Assembly (NCBI GenBank): GCA_964019695.1
Contig: OZ026521.1
Span: 34,225,774-34,289,773 of the forward strand
Source of the DNA: Loripinus fragilis
Taxonomy: Eukaryota; Mollusca; Bivalvia; Lucinida; Lucinidae
Length of the DNA: 64,000 nucleotides
Direction of reading: 5' to 3'
Under the pieces are notes generated by a model, which ran no database searches, was not told where the DNA came from, and saw only the letters and a list, made by a program, of their open reading frames with translations. Positions 37,601 through 42,020 of this stretch are shown piece by piece. Both the position numbers and the translations under genes were made by a program. Each line of letters opens with the position of its first letter. Positions within the stretch are counted from its first letter, which is position 1.

Positions 37601-38319
37601 ATTTCTCGGCAAGAAAAACTTTGTCATACGATGAAACCTCACAGGATGCTCCTAACACTAGTTTTGAGGGAGAAAGAGGCGTAGTCGTAAAGACAGAACC
37701 TGAACCAGTGACTAGTACTGAAACTGACAGTAAAGTAACGGAAGACCCAAACAATTCTGTGATACTCATAACGGAGTCTCCCGTGAAAACTAAGACACAT
37801 GCAATAAAAGAGGAACCCATGGACACAACTGATAGTGCAATAGTAGACAAAGAATCTAATGACGCTTCTACAGCTGATCAAACAGCTGCTCCTGCCATTG
37901 TTAAACAGGAGCCAGAGGCAGGAGAAAGTGATAGTGCAGATTCACAAGTTGACACAATCTCAGGGACTATAGAAGTGAAGAAAGAAATAGAATCTGGTAG
38001 TGCTTTAGCGGAAGAAGAAAATGTTGAGAAAACTGATTCCATAACCAAAATACCTAGTCAAGACAGCTCAAAATCTGATACTGAAACCCTTGTAACTGTC
38101 AAAGAAGAAAGTGTTGCTATGGCAACAGATGATTCTGAGGTCCGCGCTCAAGAGCCTGTGATAGCAACCATTAAGGCTGTTGCTGGTCTACCTAAGTCCC
38201 CTGTGACACAGGGGTCAGGTGGGTCAACGCCAGTTCAGGATGAGAGGTCTGCTACACCGGTTAAAGCTTTAGAAGACTGCCCGGGAACTCCAGTTCAGGA
38301 TGAGCCTTTGGTGGAGTGA
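1450..38319 (+). CDS. PCF11: PCF11-like pre-mRNA cleavage complex II protein (5' end beyond window)
   Basis: Pcf11 is a subunit of cleavage factor II. It binds the RNA polymerase II C-terminal domain and Clp1, and drives 3'-end cleavage and transcription termination in the nucleus. Exons by GT-AG sites and phase: 1450-1668, 4463-5865, 16355-16528, 18855-23326, 25998-26296, 28186-28250, 30507-30699, 31661-31703, 33808-33953, 35955-36083, 37552-38319. They join in one frame for 2,636 codons. Recognition rests on the post-CID helix RQQLIAKQQELLKLQQ, the helix near 19000 (ARKHLQEGQISQEQY), the first zinc finger GIQCTSCGERF...HLDWH, the DWIQYEEIAD segment, and the second finger CAICHEPFEQFWDEE. 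The CTD-interacting domain should lie left of the window. The protein is much longer than human PCF11 (about 1,555 residues), mainly through the repeats in the fourth visible exon. Exon limits are predictions from sequence, and small alternative exons could be missed. Confidence 0.93.
1829..2110 (+). mobile_element. SINE-2 (tRNA-derived)
   Basis: The tRNA-like head has an A box (TAGCGCAGTCGG) and a B-box region (gatccaggggtcgcga, tttgatcc), followed by a body with gttgttgtcagtta and aagcttgcccagg. A perfect 10-bp target duplication (tgtaggctaa) flanks it at 1819-1828 and 2111-2120. The 3' end is shorter than in other copies. Confidence 0.8.
2175..2352. mobile_element. TTAA MITE, family E (left end unclear)
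   Basis: Palindromic core aaacagtttggacccagat ... ctgatctggatccaaac, then cagcagacgacaaaagcac and a GCAGAG|TTAA end at 2349-2352. Confidence 0.6.
2455..3300. repeat. Tandem repeat, period about 150 bp, about 5 copies
   Basis: The motif aacttgcatagatacattg recurs near 2510, 2660, 2811 and 2957, together with gattttggtgaccttgacc and ttatcttctgaac. Units diverge towards 3300. Confidence 0.75.
3440..3608. repeat. Dispersed repeat (also at 40150-40285)
   Basis: Shares atatgatcctacaatagtgg and gcatgaatattcatga with the 40046 element and ends aaaggg|TTAA, so it may be the 3' half of a TTAA MITE. Confidence 0.5.
3665..3893. mobile_element. TTAA MITE, family F
   Basis: TTAA at 3665-3668 and 3890-3893; ends CCCATTTAAGC ... 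CTTATATGGG. The internal palindrome runs from gcaaacagtcgagaccctg to gatctgcactgtttgcc. It is 229 bp, the same span as the copies at 16090 and 60421. The CCC...GGG ends at TTAA suggest piggyBac-like mobilisation. Confidence 0.75.
4243..4416. mobile_element. Hairpin MITE (hAT-type), diverged
   Basis: Arms gtgttttggatgctcaaaag / cttttgagtacctacaacat around a central acagtctt palindrome. It ends 46 nt before the exon 2 acceptor. Same family as the element at 11325. Confidence 0.65.
4463..5865 (+). CDS. PCF11: PCF11 visible exon 2 (disordered, DPR motifs, RS/KE-rich)
   Basis: The acceptor is ttttgcag|AATGCT and the donor ATAAG|gtgggt. The exon is 1,403 nt and ends in phase 2. It encodes a Pro-rich run with repeated IPPHGP units (about 4700-4800), then an Arg/Ser/Asp/Lys-rich disordered region. 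RDPR-type motifs (RDPRTGAR, RDPRLKGK, RRDPRQAR, RDPRRSRS, IDPRLKPR) recall the RDPRL motifs of vertebrate PCF11. A Lys/Glu-rich end carries several I/V-K-x-E motifs (5521-5557, 5786-5812). The frame stays open past the donor to 5953, so retention would add a short tail. Confidence 0.9.
7041..7556. mobile_element. TTAA element with long TIRs (Kolobok-like)
   Basis: TTAA at 7041-7044 and 7553-7556. Termini AGGGGACGGCAACC ... GGTTGCTGTCCCCT extend into arms of about 100 bp (aaacatgaattttggtac / gtatcaaaattcatggttt). At 516 bp it is noncoding. The AGGGG start at TTAA fits Kolobok better than piggyBac. Confidence 0.7.
7969..8246. mobile_element. TTAA MITE, family G
   Basis: TTAA at 7969-7972 and 8243-8246; ends CCCTTTTAAGG ... 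AGTATACAAAGGG. The internal palindrome around 8105-8165 includes atgctgccttgtgcagcat and catctgggttttcactgttt. Confidence 0.7.
9005..9330. mobile_element. Hairpin MITE (hAT-type) plus trailing fragment
   Basis: A complete hairpin lies at about 9005-9200 (aaaagaactgtctcagtgag, acggttcttttgagcac). A second, degraded piece with catggtttgggtgctcag lies at about 9205-9330. Confidence 0.65.
9345..9539 (+). mobile_element. SINE-1 (tRNA-derived)
   Basis: The head has an A box (TGGCTCAGTCG) and B-box remnant (gggttctagcc), the body has ttgagcaaggca and tactggttcaacccagga, and the tail is atcaaatcaaa. A perfect 13-bp target duplication (tcaaaggttctga) lies at 9332-9344 and 9540-9552. Confidence 0.85.
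9851..10028. mobile_element. Hairpin MITE (hAT-type)
   Basis: Arms tgggtgctcaaaagaaccgt / acggttcttttgagtacaca with a short ctcgtccaag loop. Confidence 0.7.
10777..11272. mobile_element. MITE with long TIRs (CTGTGGTCATAC)
   Basis: Ends CTGTGGTCATACTACACC ... GGTGTAGTATGACCACAG, then tttcgtcacttattccagtg / caccggaataagtgacgaaa. Arms are about 60 bp and the element 496 bp. No coding capacity; superfamily not assigned. Confidence 0.7.
11325..11514. mobile_element. Hairpin MITE (hAT-type) with 8-bp TSD
   Basis: The reference copy for this family: CAGGCCTCCAGATAAG ... CTTATCTGGACCTA ends around the perfect hairpin aaagaaccgtctcaatgaga. An 8-bp duplication tacacctt lies at 11317-11324 and 11515-11522. 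CAG start and 8-bp duplication are typical of hAT elements. Confidence 0.8.
11630..12115. repeat. Cluster of TGATCAG palindromes
   Basis: Two tandem copies of a unit of about 125 bp (11632-11755 and 11757-11880) each contain ctgatcagactgcttc / gaagcagtctgatctg. Three shorter gatcaga...ggagcagactgatatggg palindromes follow at about 11955-12110. Related single copies lie at 40440 and 61855. Confidence 0.7.
12330..12344. repeat. Poly(G) run
   Basis: A run of about 15 G, the longest G run in the window; its length is likely to vary or be misassembled. Confidence 0.8.
12918..14185. mobile_element. Satellite-bearing element (CCCACGACGAAGTCG type), nested
   Basis: The head tatcccacgacgaagtcg leads to CCGT-rich microsatellite, tandem repeats, and a tail gtcgggggatataa. 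The inverted termini TATCCC(A)CGAC / GTCGGGGGATA pair. The body has no transposase. The exact right border is uncertain by about 20 bp. Confidence 0.7.
13500..13960 (+). repeat. Internal satellite, period about 128 bp
   Basis: tcatgttgcatatcaaatta recurs at about 13510, 13639 and 13767 with a diverged copy near 13893; units share acagacacacc and gggggtggggtcaaaagg. The short open frames across it are repeats, not genes. Confidence 0.8.
15013..15201. mobile_element. Hairpin MITE (hAT-type)
   Basis: ggttcagataaacataat ... aaaaggtctg-type ends around ttttgggtactcaaaagaag / cttttgagtacccacaacat. Confidence 0.7.
15735..15910. mobile_element. TTAA MITE, family E (ends decayed)
   Basis: tttgcatgctgggtaattt, then the core caaacagtttggatcaagat / ctgatatgggtccaaactg and aaggttattagcagag. 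Confidence 0.6.
16090..16318. mobile_element. TTAA MITE, family F, 36 nt before PCF11 exon 3
   Basis: TTAA at 16090-16093 and 16315-16318, in reverse orientation to the copy at 3665. The core runs gcaaacagtgcagacccag ... gatcagggtctccactgttt. At 229 bp it is close enough to the acceptor to overlap the branch-point region. Confidence 0.75.
16355..16528 (+). CDS. PCF11: PCF11 visible exon 3
   Basis: The acceptor is tctacag|TGAGTT and the donor CAGAA|gtaagt. At 174 nt it keeps phase with both neighbours: AG+T makes Ser, and AA+A makes Lys in the next exon. It encodes SELFGAEDQDYRPVDPKG followed by a charged segment. The intron before it is nearly 10.5 kb and full of MITEs. A 50-bp minisatellite starts 40 nt after it. 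Confidence 0.88.
16568..17110 (+). repeat. 50-bp minisatellite, about 11 copies
   Basis: The unit begins gatactctcctttacttgtt and includes cagggctggaaaaatcc and actcgtccgctga. Copies differ by point changes and one-base gaps. It starts 40 nt after the exon 3 donor inside the PCF11 intron. Confidence 0.9.
17196..17780. mobile_element. Long-TIR element (AAAGGGGTACGTGCATTAAG)
   Basis: Ends AAAGGGGTACGTGCATTAAG ... CTTAATGCACATACCCCTTT. The arms continue inwards (aatggccgccaaaataga / ctattttggcagccgttttt), so the whole 585 bp is close to one imperfect palindrome. Confidence 0.7.
18562..18767. mobile_element. TA palindrome MITE (pogo/Tc1-type)
   Basis: Ends CAGTAAAACCTGTGTAAAA ... TTTTACACAAGTTTTACTG with TA on both sides. 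The centre is gaatgctccctaaggagcat. A TA target and CAGT ends fit pogo/Tigger-like elements. The element ends 87 nt before the exon 4 acceptor. Confidence 0.75.
18855..23326 (+). CDS. PCF11: PCF11 visible exon 4 (4.5-kb repeat-bearing exon)
   Basis: The acceptor is gttatag|ACTACC and the donor TCAATAG|gtaagt. In order it encodes: a conserved helix ISARKHLQEGQISQEQYH (about 18985-19080), matching the vertebrate PCF11 helix with a GEIT/GQIS turn; a low-complexity region; a DRRDMGPP octapeptide array and degenerate DRRD/GPP repeats (about 19940-21050); a Lys-rich basic stretch (about 21390-21830); Pro/Gly/Met repeats (about 21950-22115); an 18-residue tandem repeat domain (about 22165-22925); and a PMGPGERL Pro-rich tail (22930-23300). 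Frame continues into exon 5 through the codon G|GA. Confidence 0.93.
19940..21050 (+). repeat. Coding 24-bp repeat array (DRRDMGPP)
   Basis: Inside PCF11 exon 4. About 18 near-identical octapeptides lie at about 20040-20470, flanked by degenerate DRRD/GPPDRR units to about 21050. Differences between units are mostly third-position or conservative, so the array has been kept in frame. Confidence 0.92.
22165..22925 (+). repeat. Coding 18-residue tandem repeat domain in PCF11
   Basis: About 13 units with consensus x-I-x-I-D-G-x-x-x-E-I-R-F-D-G-P-P-R, for example NLWIDGQNFEVRVDAPPR, HILIDGKLCELMLGMKRP, CVNIEGRLHGIRFDGPPR and ELIIDGKWYEMKFDEPPK. Alternating hydrophobic residues predict two short beta strands per unit. 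DNA identity between units is low, so this is an old, selected protein repeat rather than a recent satellite. Confidence 0.88.
23345..23350 (+). promoter_or_regulatory. Candidate intronic polyadenylation signal after PCF11 exon 4
   Basis: AATAAA lies 18 nt after the exon 4 donor; read-through meets an in-frame TAA at 23344-23346 after five codons. Use of this site would give a PCF11 isoform lacking both zinc fingers. No transcript evidence is available. Confidence 0.3.
23655..24028. mobile_element. Two hairpin MITEs (hAT-type), first one truncated
   Basis: The left one (about 23655-23740) stops after one arm at gctcaaaagaaccatc. The complete one (about 23843-24028) has ctcaaaaagagccgtctcaa / gagatggttcttttgagcac. 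Confidence 0.65.
24168..24352 (-). mobile_element. SINE-1 (antisense)
   Basis: Reads gagcgcagtggctcagtgg, gcttgactcgaga and gggtttgagcctcaccgg on the minus strand; tail near 24168. Confidence 0.8.
24552..24740. mobile_element. TTAA MITE, family E (right end lost)
   Basis: TTAA at 24552-24555, then CTCATTCATTGCTAGC, core caaacagttttggaccaaaa / ctgattggatccagaccg and cagcagacaacaac. The right end is replaced by the next element. Confidence 0.6.
24749..24995. mobile_element. TTAA MITE, family I
   Basis: Ends AACCCTTAATGCGCCAA ... TTGGCGCTTTAAGGG|TTAA; the right TTAA is at 24992-24995, the left one is mutated to ATAA. Core aaacagtgtggacccagatc / gttctgggttcgcactgttt. It probably inserted in the E element on its left. 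Confidence 0.65.
25112..25332. mobile_element. Half hairpin MITE joined to a second palindrome
   Basis: 25112-25214 is the left half of a hairpin MITE, cut at ctcagtgag. 25215-25332 is another palindrome with arms ttgttgagtaatgattta and taattattactcaacaa-type ends around ttggaggtcagttgta / tacaactgacctccaa. Confidence 0.6.
25998..26296 (+). CDS. PCF11: PCF11 visible exon 5
   Basis: The acceptor is atttgtag|GAATGATG and the donor AGGAAGAAG|gtaaga. Phase ends at 0. It encodes MMNPLQSMFGNLAQ, a Pro-rich linker, then a short helix DINTLLNKLIATGIIKK, which resembles the leucine-rich helix before the first zinc finger of animal PCF11. A palindromic MITE begins 27 nt after its last base. Confidence 0.9.
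26323..26528. mobile_element. TA palindrome MITE (pogo/Tc1-type)
   Basis: CAGTGAAACCTGTGTAAAA ... TTTTACACAGGTTTTACTG, TA at 26321-26322 and 26529-26530, centre gctccctttggagc. It starts 27 nt after PCF11 exon 5. Confidence 0.8.
26686..26995 (+). mobile_element. SINE-2 (tRNA-derived, degraded head)
   Basis: gcagcacagtcagtaatgtg head, gatccaggggtcgcca and tttgatcctggcccgg B-box region, gttgttgtcagttacaagtg body, ttgactgggacattaagcat end. Confidence 0.75.
27155..27345. mobile_element. Hairpin MITE (hAT-type)
   Basis: ctttagttaagagtgtgtaa ... tttgtctaaacctatg ends, arms ggtactcaaaagaaccgtc / gacggtgcttttgagcaccc. Confidence 0.7.
27545..27900. repeat. Inverted repeat region
   Basis: 27565-27645 pairs ttgaatttattaaac with gtttaataaattcaa and gagataaaatgcgaggcttg with gagcattttatctc. 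The following stretch shares catggcgttacttcactccc-like sequence with 58150-58900, in opposite orientation. Confidence 0.55.
27948..28135 (+). mobile_element. SINE-1
   Basis: gggagcgcagttgctcagtgg A-box region, cgggttctagcatcacc B-box remnant, tactggttcaacccagga body, aatcaaatcaaacaaac tail. No clear target duplication seen. Confidence 0.8.
28186..28250 (+). CDS. PCF11: PCF11 visible exon 6 (65 nt)
   Basis: The acceptor is ctttcag|CCTCAG and the donor ATGAAAGA|gtaagt. It encodes PQKAVFEDIPDMTEMDISVM, leading into the first zinc finger exon; phase 2 is completed by the first base of the next exon. Confidence 0.87.
28328..28564. mobile_element. TGAGCC MITE with TIRs
   Basis: Ends TGAGCCACGACATGTGATTT ... 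ATCTCGTCACGGCTCA, then ccaacaatgtggca / accacattgttgg. The internal core gctctgatcaggctgc / gcaggctgatctgagc belongs to the TGATCAG theme. Two further copies at 50571 and 58563. Confidence 0.7.
28638..29192. mobile_element. CAGCGCCC element, uninterrupted copy
   Basis: Ends CAGCGCCCTAGATAAGC ... GCTTATCTAGGCTGCTG; 5-bp duplication ctatg at 28633-28637 and 29193-29197. At 555 bp it is noncoding. Internal inverted pieces include gggtatttacgcaacc / aattgcgtatttacgc. Confidence 0.78.
30507..30699 (+). CDS. PCF11: PCF11 visible exon 7 (first zinc finger)
   Basis: The acceptor is cttgtag|ACTGCC and the donor GTTAAT|gtaagt. It encodes LPPGLIKRIYAGIQC, then a C-x2-C-x17-H-x3-H finger with cysteines at 30550 and 30559 and histidines at 30613 and 30625. 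The segment ending WYYGVN follows. It is one of the most conserved parts of Pcf11. Confidence 0.94.
30756..30984. mobile_element. TTAA MITE, family E
   Basis: TTAA at 30756-30759 then CTCTTTCCTTGCTAGCGG. Core caaacagcttgaacccagat / ctgatctggatccaaactg, then caccagatgacaaaaaagtg; TTAA at 30981-30984. It starts 57 nt after PCF11 exon 7. Confidence 0.7.
31177..31372. mobile_element. TTAA MITE, family E, abutting the next element
   Basis: TTAA 31177-31180 then TCTTTACCTACTGG; the right end CCAGTAGGCAGTG|TTAA is at 31369-31372. That TTAA is also the left flank of the following element. Confidence 0.7.
31369..31638. mobile_element. TTAA MITE, family H
   Basis: TTAA at 31369-31372 and 31635-31638; ends CCCTTTACTCCATA ... 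TTATGGAGTAAAGGG. Internal hairpin gagtatttgctcctttagag. It ends 22 nt before the 43-nt exon at 31661, so it may contribute the branch-point region. Confidence 0.75.
31661..31703 (+). CDS. PCF11: PCF11 visible exon 8 (43-nt microexon)
   Basis: The acceptor is cttgcag|GACTGG and the donor GAAAGTG|gtaagt. It encodes DWIQYEEIADTEES and part of the next Gly. The DWI-EI motif belongs to the segment between the two zinc fingers that in yeast is involved in Clp1 binding. Confidence 0.9.
31914..33166. mobile_element. Satellite-bearing element (ATACCCCCCGCA termini)
   Basis: Inverted termini ATACCCCCCGCA (31914-31925) and TGCGGGGGGTAT (33155-33166). The head ggggtatactgttttcac is followed by cgtccgtccgtgcatccg microsatellite, then tandem repeats and a short tail. 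No open frame of transposase type. Confidence 0.75.
32180..33055 (+). repeat. Internal satellite, period 190-191 bp, about 4.6 copies
   Basis: The landmark ggcc(or ggct/ggca)gatcaactcctac recurs at 32201, 32392, 32583, 32773 and 32963. Units share acatatgcatgaaggagttt and acaatttttccctaata. Confidence 0.9.
33284..33465. mobile_element. TA palindrome MITE, right end truncated
   Basis: CAGTAAAATCCGTGTAAAA start, TA before it, centre gctccctttggagc, ends in atattttgtctatttttg without the final CAGGTTTTACTG. Confidence 0.7.
33808..33953 (+). CDS. PCF11: PCF11 visible exon 9
   Basis: The acceptor is attttcag|GGCGAAG and the donor AAAGATGAT|gtaagt. It encodes GRSAFFEKQQLVQ, as in animal PCF11 after the DWI motif, then a Pro/Ser/Thr-rich linker leading to the second zinc finger. 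Confidence 0.88.
33965..34460 (+). repeat. Tandem repeat, about 2.7 copies of about 185 bp
   Basis: ggcatgagtgatagtttcag-type starts at about 33972, 34160 and 34342 with ctgactttccatagaaagtc and ttataatagcttctc. Single relatives occur near 17985, 30255 and 36478. Confidence 0.75.
34473..34670 (+). mobile_element. SINE-1
   Basis: gggagggcagtgggacagtgg head, gcgggtttgagcctcacc B box, actggtttaacccaga body, aatcaaatcaaacaaac tail. The next element, truncated, starts directly after the tail. Confidence 0.8.
34671..34837. mobile_element. TA palindrome MITE, left end truncated
   Basis: Starts at cggccactctcaaaaag beside the SINE tail; right end gacaggttttaccg with TA after it. The left terminus is missing. 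Confidence 0.65.
35708..35897. mobile_element. Hairpin MITE (hAT-type)
   Basis: ataggtttagataaacaa ... ttaattaaaggcctg; arms gggtgctcaaaagaaccgtc / gacggttgttttgagtaccc. It ends 57 nt before PCF11 exon 10. Confidence 0.75.
35955..36083 (+). CDS. PCF11: PCF11 visible exon 10 (second zinc finger)
   Basis: The acceptor is tttttttcag|CTATGT and the donor CATACTGAT|gtaagt. Its 43 codons encode LCAICHEPFEQFWDEE, EEWHLRDAIRVND and YHPICYED. This gives a C-x2-C...H...H-x2-C metal site that closely matches the C-terminal zinc finger of PCF11. Confidence 0.94.
36714..36921. mobile_element. TTAA MITE, family E
   Basis: TTAA 36714-36717 then CTATTTCCATCCTAGC; reduced core gttcggacccagatcagg / ggccctgatccaaactg; right TTAA at 36918-36921. 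Confidence 0.6.
36922..37551 (+). other. Intron stretch before PCF11 last exon
   Basis: Little recognised: degraded copies of a repeat with aaaacaggactcaaacctcc and cgcaggctggtctgtac (related to 23390-23590). No coding signal. Confidence 0.6.
37552..38319 (+). CDS. PCF11: PCF11 last exon (acidic tail with K-x-E-P motifs)
   Basis: The acceptor is atcacag|ATATCA and the stop is TGA at 38317-38319. It encodes a 255-residue disordered acidic tail that begins ISEGTPSPSA. The tail carries VKTEPEP, IKEEPMD, VKQEPE, VKKEIE and VKEESV, which fit the sumoylation consensus (hydrophobic-K-x-E). Vertebrate PCF11 also ends in a tail with KEE-type motifs. The end has repeated PVQDE(R/P) units. Confidence 0.9.
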   Translation: MSEGTPSPSALPMVPPDFSARKTLSYDETSQDAPNTSFEGERGVVVKTEPEPVTSTETDSKVTEDPNNSVILITESPVKTKTHAIKEEPMDTTDSAIVDKESNDASTADQTAAPAIVKQEPEAGESDSADSQVDTISGTIEVKKEIESGSALAEEENVEKTDSITKIPSQDSSKSDTETLVTVKEESVAMATDDSEVRAQEPVIATIKAVAGLPKSPVTQGSGGSTPVQDERSATPVKALEDCPGTPVQDEPLVE

Positions 38320-39054
38320 TGTTGATTTAAGTTTGATGTATTTTGTAGTTAGAGGTTGGGCTACCCCTTTACTGGGGAAAACTGTCGTTTGACAAACTTT
38401 TTGGAAGCAGTTTAAATTACCAAAAAAATGACCTTGCAATCATTATAGTCCATTGTATACCTGAATTAAGCAATCACATGTCTTATGCAAACAGATTTTG
38501 CTGTTTCATGAAAAAGCAAAATCTGTTTGCTTAAGGCAGGTGCTACATTTTTTTGATATACCGGAATATTGATATTTGGAATAGTGTTTCTCAAAAATTA
38601 GGAAAATGACATTTTTCCATTGGGAATGGAGCAGAACATAGTGCTTTATCCAGATTGTGGAAAGCACTTAATACGAAAGACTTGGATTGTTATGATTATA
38701 ACTGGATAATTTTGTACAATGCTGGATATATTCATTTTAGAACTTTAAGGAGACACCTGATTGTGGTAAATTTCTTTAAAAAGGAATTTCGTCAGTAGCT
38801 ATGGGATGACTTTCTGGGGCTATAGGTTTGGGATGGTATGAGGCTATTAACTAGCCTTCCATTTTCTAACCAGAACTCTTTAAAACTGACTCATTGAGGT
38901 TGCTCTATTAGATACCTTCAACAGATGTTTTTATTGAGAAAGCAATTTAGATACCCTTATTGAATGATTATCATTTAACATGTCATCCATAAGCAATTCT
39001 AACTGACCAAATAGTATTCATCTGCATCAACGCATCAACATTCTAAAATATAAT

Positions 39055-39499
39055 CAGGGTTGCCAGGGTCGGGAAAACCTGAAAATTTTCCAGGTTAGGG
39101 AAAAGTCTGGGAATTTCATTTTCAGTCAGGGAAATTTAGAAAAAATTAAAAAAAAATTGAAAAGTCAGGGAATTTCAAAATTTTCCTAAAAAGTTGCTAG
39201 TTTTAAAACAGGCTTCTGTAAGTTTTAATTTTCATAAATTATAAGCAATATTAGAAATGGAAAGTTTTTTTAACATAAACTGCTTCAAGCAATTTATGTT
39301 CAGAAACATATTTATGGTTTGAGGTTTTTCTTCAAAGATTAAATCAGCAAGCATAAATATTTGTAAAAATTTCAAATTGTCAATGAATGAAAATGGCTAT
39401 AATCGGCCTTCTAAAAGGGTCTGAAAAATGGTTGAAAGTCAAGGAAATGTCAGTAAAAAGTCAGGGAATTTTGAAAAGGACATTGAGTGGCAACCCTGA
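39055..39499. mobile_element. CAGGG element (CAGGGTTGCCA termini)
   Basis: CAGGGTTGCCAGGGTC ... GAGTGGCAACCCTG. Internal gtcagggaatttcaaaa units repeat. ataat lies at 39050-39054 and again at 39500-39504, one base off the terminus. Lies in the presumed PCF11 3' UTR. Confidence 0.65.
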
Positions 39500-40045
39500 A
39501 TAATTTACCAACCATGCTTTTTGTATGATGCATATTTTTGTTACCAAATCTTTCTAACACATTTGCATTCAAAATGGAGTTTTAGTCATTCTGAGTGCTC
39601 GTGGGTTAACAATTTCTTGCTTTAAATGGCAATACCTTAACTGTCCTTAAGCCACTGTGCTTTCATGGTTTAATGTAGATATCTTTAACTAGTGGCCATC
39701 TTACATTGATGTATATAGATGGGTGGGGAACATCTGTTTTCTTTGAAATGAAAGCTATATTTTATACAGTCATCATGTATATACATGTAGATTTTTGAAT
39801 AATTCTCCATTGATAAGTGCTATAATTATGATTGAGAATGTGTTCAAGCATGCTAAATCAGCCCATCTGGCATCTGCCTAAGACCAGGATTAGCCTGTAT
39901 GTTCAAATTAGCCTGATCAAGGTCTTTGTTTTCTCTGTATAGCTTTGACTTGTATGTGAAGCTGGTAGCTTGTGTGTATGATGAATTTAGATAGTCATAG
40001 TTTAAGATATGGCACTCCTTTTTAAACAAAAATGAAGATATGTAT

Positions 40046-40285
40046 TTAACCCTTTACAACATAGAGATGCCTTTTGACATTTTTCAAACAGAGCAGACCC
40101 AGATAGGCAGCTCTTCTAAGAGTTGCCTGATCAGGGTCTACTCTGTTTGCTTGTGGAAATATGACTAGATATGATACTACACTAGTGGGCCTGACAAGTA
40201 ATTTCTTTGTTCTATGTACAATTTATTGAAGTATTCATAGTGGGCGGTGCTTAGCATGAATATTCATGAGGGAAAGGGATGAAAT
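40046..40285. mobile_element. TTAA-type MITE (right TTAA mutated)
   Basis: TTAA 40046-40049 then CCCTTTACAACATAG; core caaacagagcagacccagat / ctgatcagggtctactctg; right end aaaggg followed by atga. Confidence 0.6.
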
Positions 40286-40440
40286 GCAAACAGCTGTGAG
40301 GCTCAGTGGTAGTGTGCTTGACTCGGGATAGAGAGATTGATGGTTTGCACCTCACCGGAGCAACTGTGTTGTGTTCTTGAGTAAGACATAATCACATTTT
40401 ATCCTCTGCTTAGTACTGGTTCAACCCAGGCTGAAATTCA
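40286..40440 (+). mobile_element. SINE-1, 3' truncated
   Basis: ctgtgaggctcagtggtagt head, ttgcacctcaccgg, ttagtactggttcaaccc; the tail is replaced by a TGATCAG palindrome repeat (40440-40555). Confidence 0.7.
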
Positions 40441-40570
40441 CAAGCAAACGGGGAAGACCCTGATCAGACTGCCCTGATCAGACTGCTCCTTCAGATCTGG
40501 GTTTGTGCAGTTTGTCCAGGCCTTTTTGGCAGGCAGCTACTGTTCAAAATTTTAGAACATATACTGTATC

Positions 40571-40760
40571 CATAGGTTTAGATAAACAAAAATTTTCAGC
40601 ATAAAATTGTGAATATTTTCTTGCCCATCAGTTTTAACATATGTTTTGGGTGCTCAAAACAACTGTCTAATCGAGACGGTTCTTTTGAGTACCCACAACA
40701 TATGTTTTGGTTGAGAAATAAGAAAATTAAATTTTGGTTACGCACTTTTAACTAAAGTCC
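40571..40760. mobile_element. Hairpin MITE (hAT-type)
   Basis: ataggtttagataaacaa ... taactaaagtcctgac; arms tgggtgctcaaaacaactgt / acggttcttttgagtaccca. Confidence 0.72.
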
Positions 40761-40907
40761 TGACTGTATCTCCAGTATTCGGTTGGAAAAAGTACTCTGT
40801 CTTTGACTCTGAAAAGCCAATTGGATACCATATTATGTAGGGTTGGTGAAATAAGTGTGGGCCCTACTATACCTTATTTGCACGAGTCCTAAATAAGTGA
40901 AATGATC

Positions 40908-41090
40908 AGGCCTCCAGATAAGAGTGCGTATTGGAAATCTATTTTCTTCATTTCTCACCCAAAGCATATGTTGTGGTTACTCAAAAGAACCGTCTCATTG
41001 AGACGGGTCTTTTGAGCACCTAAAACACATGTTAAAAATTGATGGGTAAAGAAATCATTACAGTTTTACACTCATAAAATTTCCTTATCA
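40908..41090. mobile_element. Hairpin MITE (hAT-type)
   Basis: CAGGCCTCCAGATAAG start; arms actcaaaagaaccgtctc / gagacgggtcttttgagc; end ttccttatca, partly decayed. Confidence 0.7.
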
Positions 41091-41514
41091 TATTGGAATT
41101 ATTTTTACACAATTTTTTGAGAGTGCTTGGTATTAATGCTAGAGCAATCTGACCAGCTTAGTGGTGGTTGCATTGTGTGTCTGGTAGAGACTTGTTTGTC
41201 TATAACTGGATATTTGTTATTATTTTCAATTTTTCAGCAACTACCATGTTAATTTAGCGTGTAAATTCACAGCCCCGCATCCCGTAAAATTGTATTGTTT
41301 CATCTTGAGTTGAGAAGAAAATGACCATTTAAATGGGTAATTTTTCTTGAATGAATTTCAACATTGTTACAGAGTCATTTAATTAGTTTGTTAATGGTTA
41401 AAGATATTATTTTTGTACCAATGTTAATGCTAGATTGGTGATGTCTAGTGGATATTAGTATGTTGTTGCCATATTTAACCTAATAAGTGCACGGAGCACA
41501 ATCCCTCACCCTTT

Positions 41515-41705
41515 TTATGCAGCAGCTCAGTTGGTAGAATGTTAGACTGGGGATTGAAGGGTTGCTAGCAGTCAGAGTTGCTGTGTAGTATCCTTGAGAA
41601 AGATGCTTTATTCACTGCTTAGTACTGGTTCAATCGAGGAACACAGAAAATCGTCCAGACATGACTGAAAAATTATTGACTGGGATGTGAAGCATCAAAA
41701 CAAAC
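41515..41705 (+). mobile_element. SINE-1-like, diverged
   Basis: gcagcagctcagttggtaga head, tatccttgagaaagatgc, tactggttcaatcgagga, ttgactgggatgtgaagcat, aaaacaaacag tail. Confidence 0.65.
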
Positions 41706-41831
41706 AGAACTTTTTAAAACAGGGTAGATCCAGATCAGCTGGCTTCTAATGAAGCCAGCTGATCAGGATCCACACTTTTTTCATTCACATGTTGAATCTA
41801 TATTAATACTGAAATTACACCACCAGAAATA

Positions 41832-42020
41832 CAGCAAAAACCTGTGTAAATCGACCACTGTAAAAAAGACCGAAAATTGGTTTTCAAGACTAATTATTGC
41901 TTAAGGCAGGTCCAAGGGGAGCATTCTGCCATACTTTCGACCTTCATTAAGCTACCATTTGTCATTAAGATCTTTGTTTTGTCTATTTTTGAGTGGCGGT
42001 TTTACACAGGTTTTACTTTG
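41832..42020. mobile_element. TA palindrome MITE
   Basis: CAGCAAAAACCTGTGTAAA ... TTTTACACAGGTTTTACTT; a central deletion leaves agcattctgcc on one side only. Confidence 0.7.
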
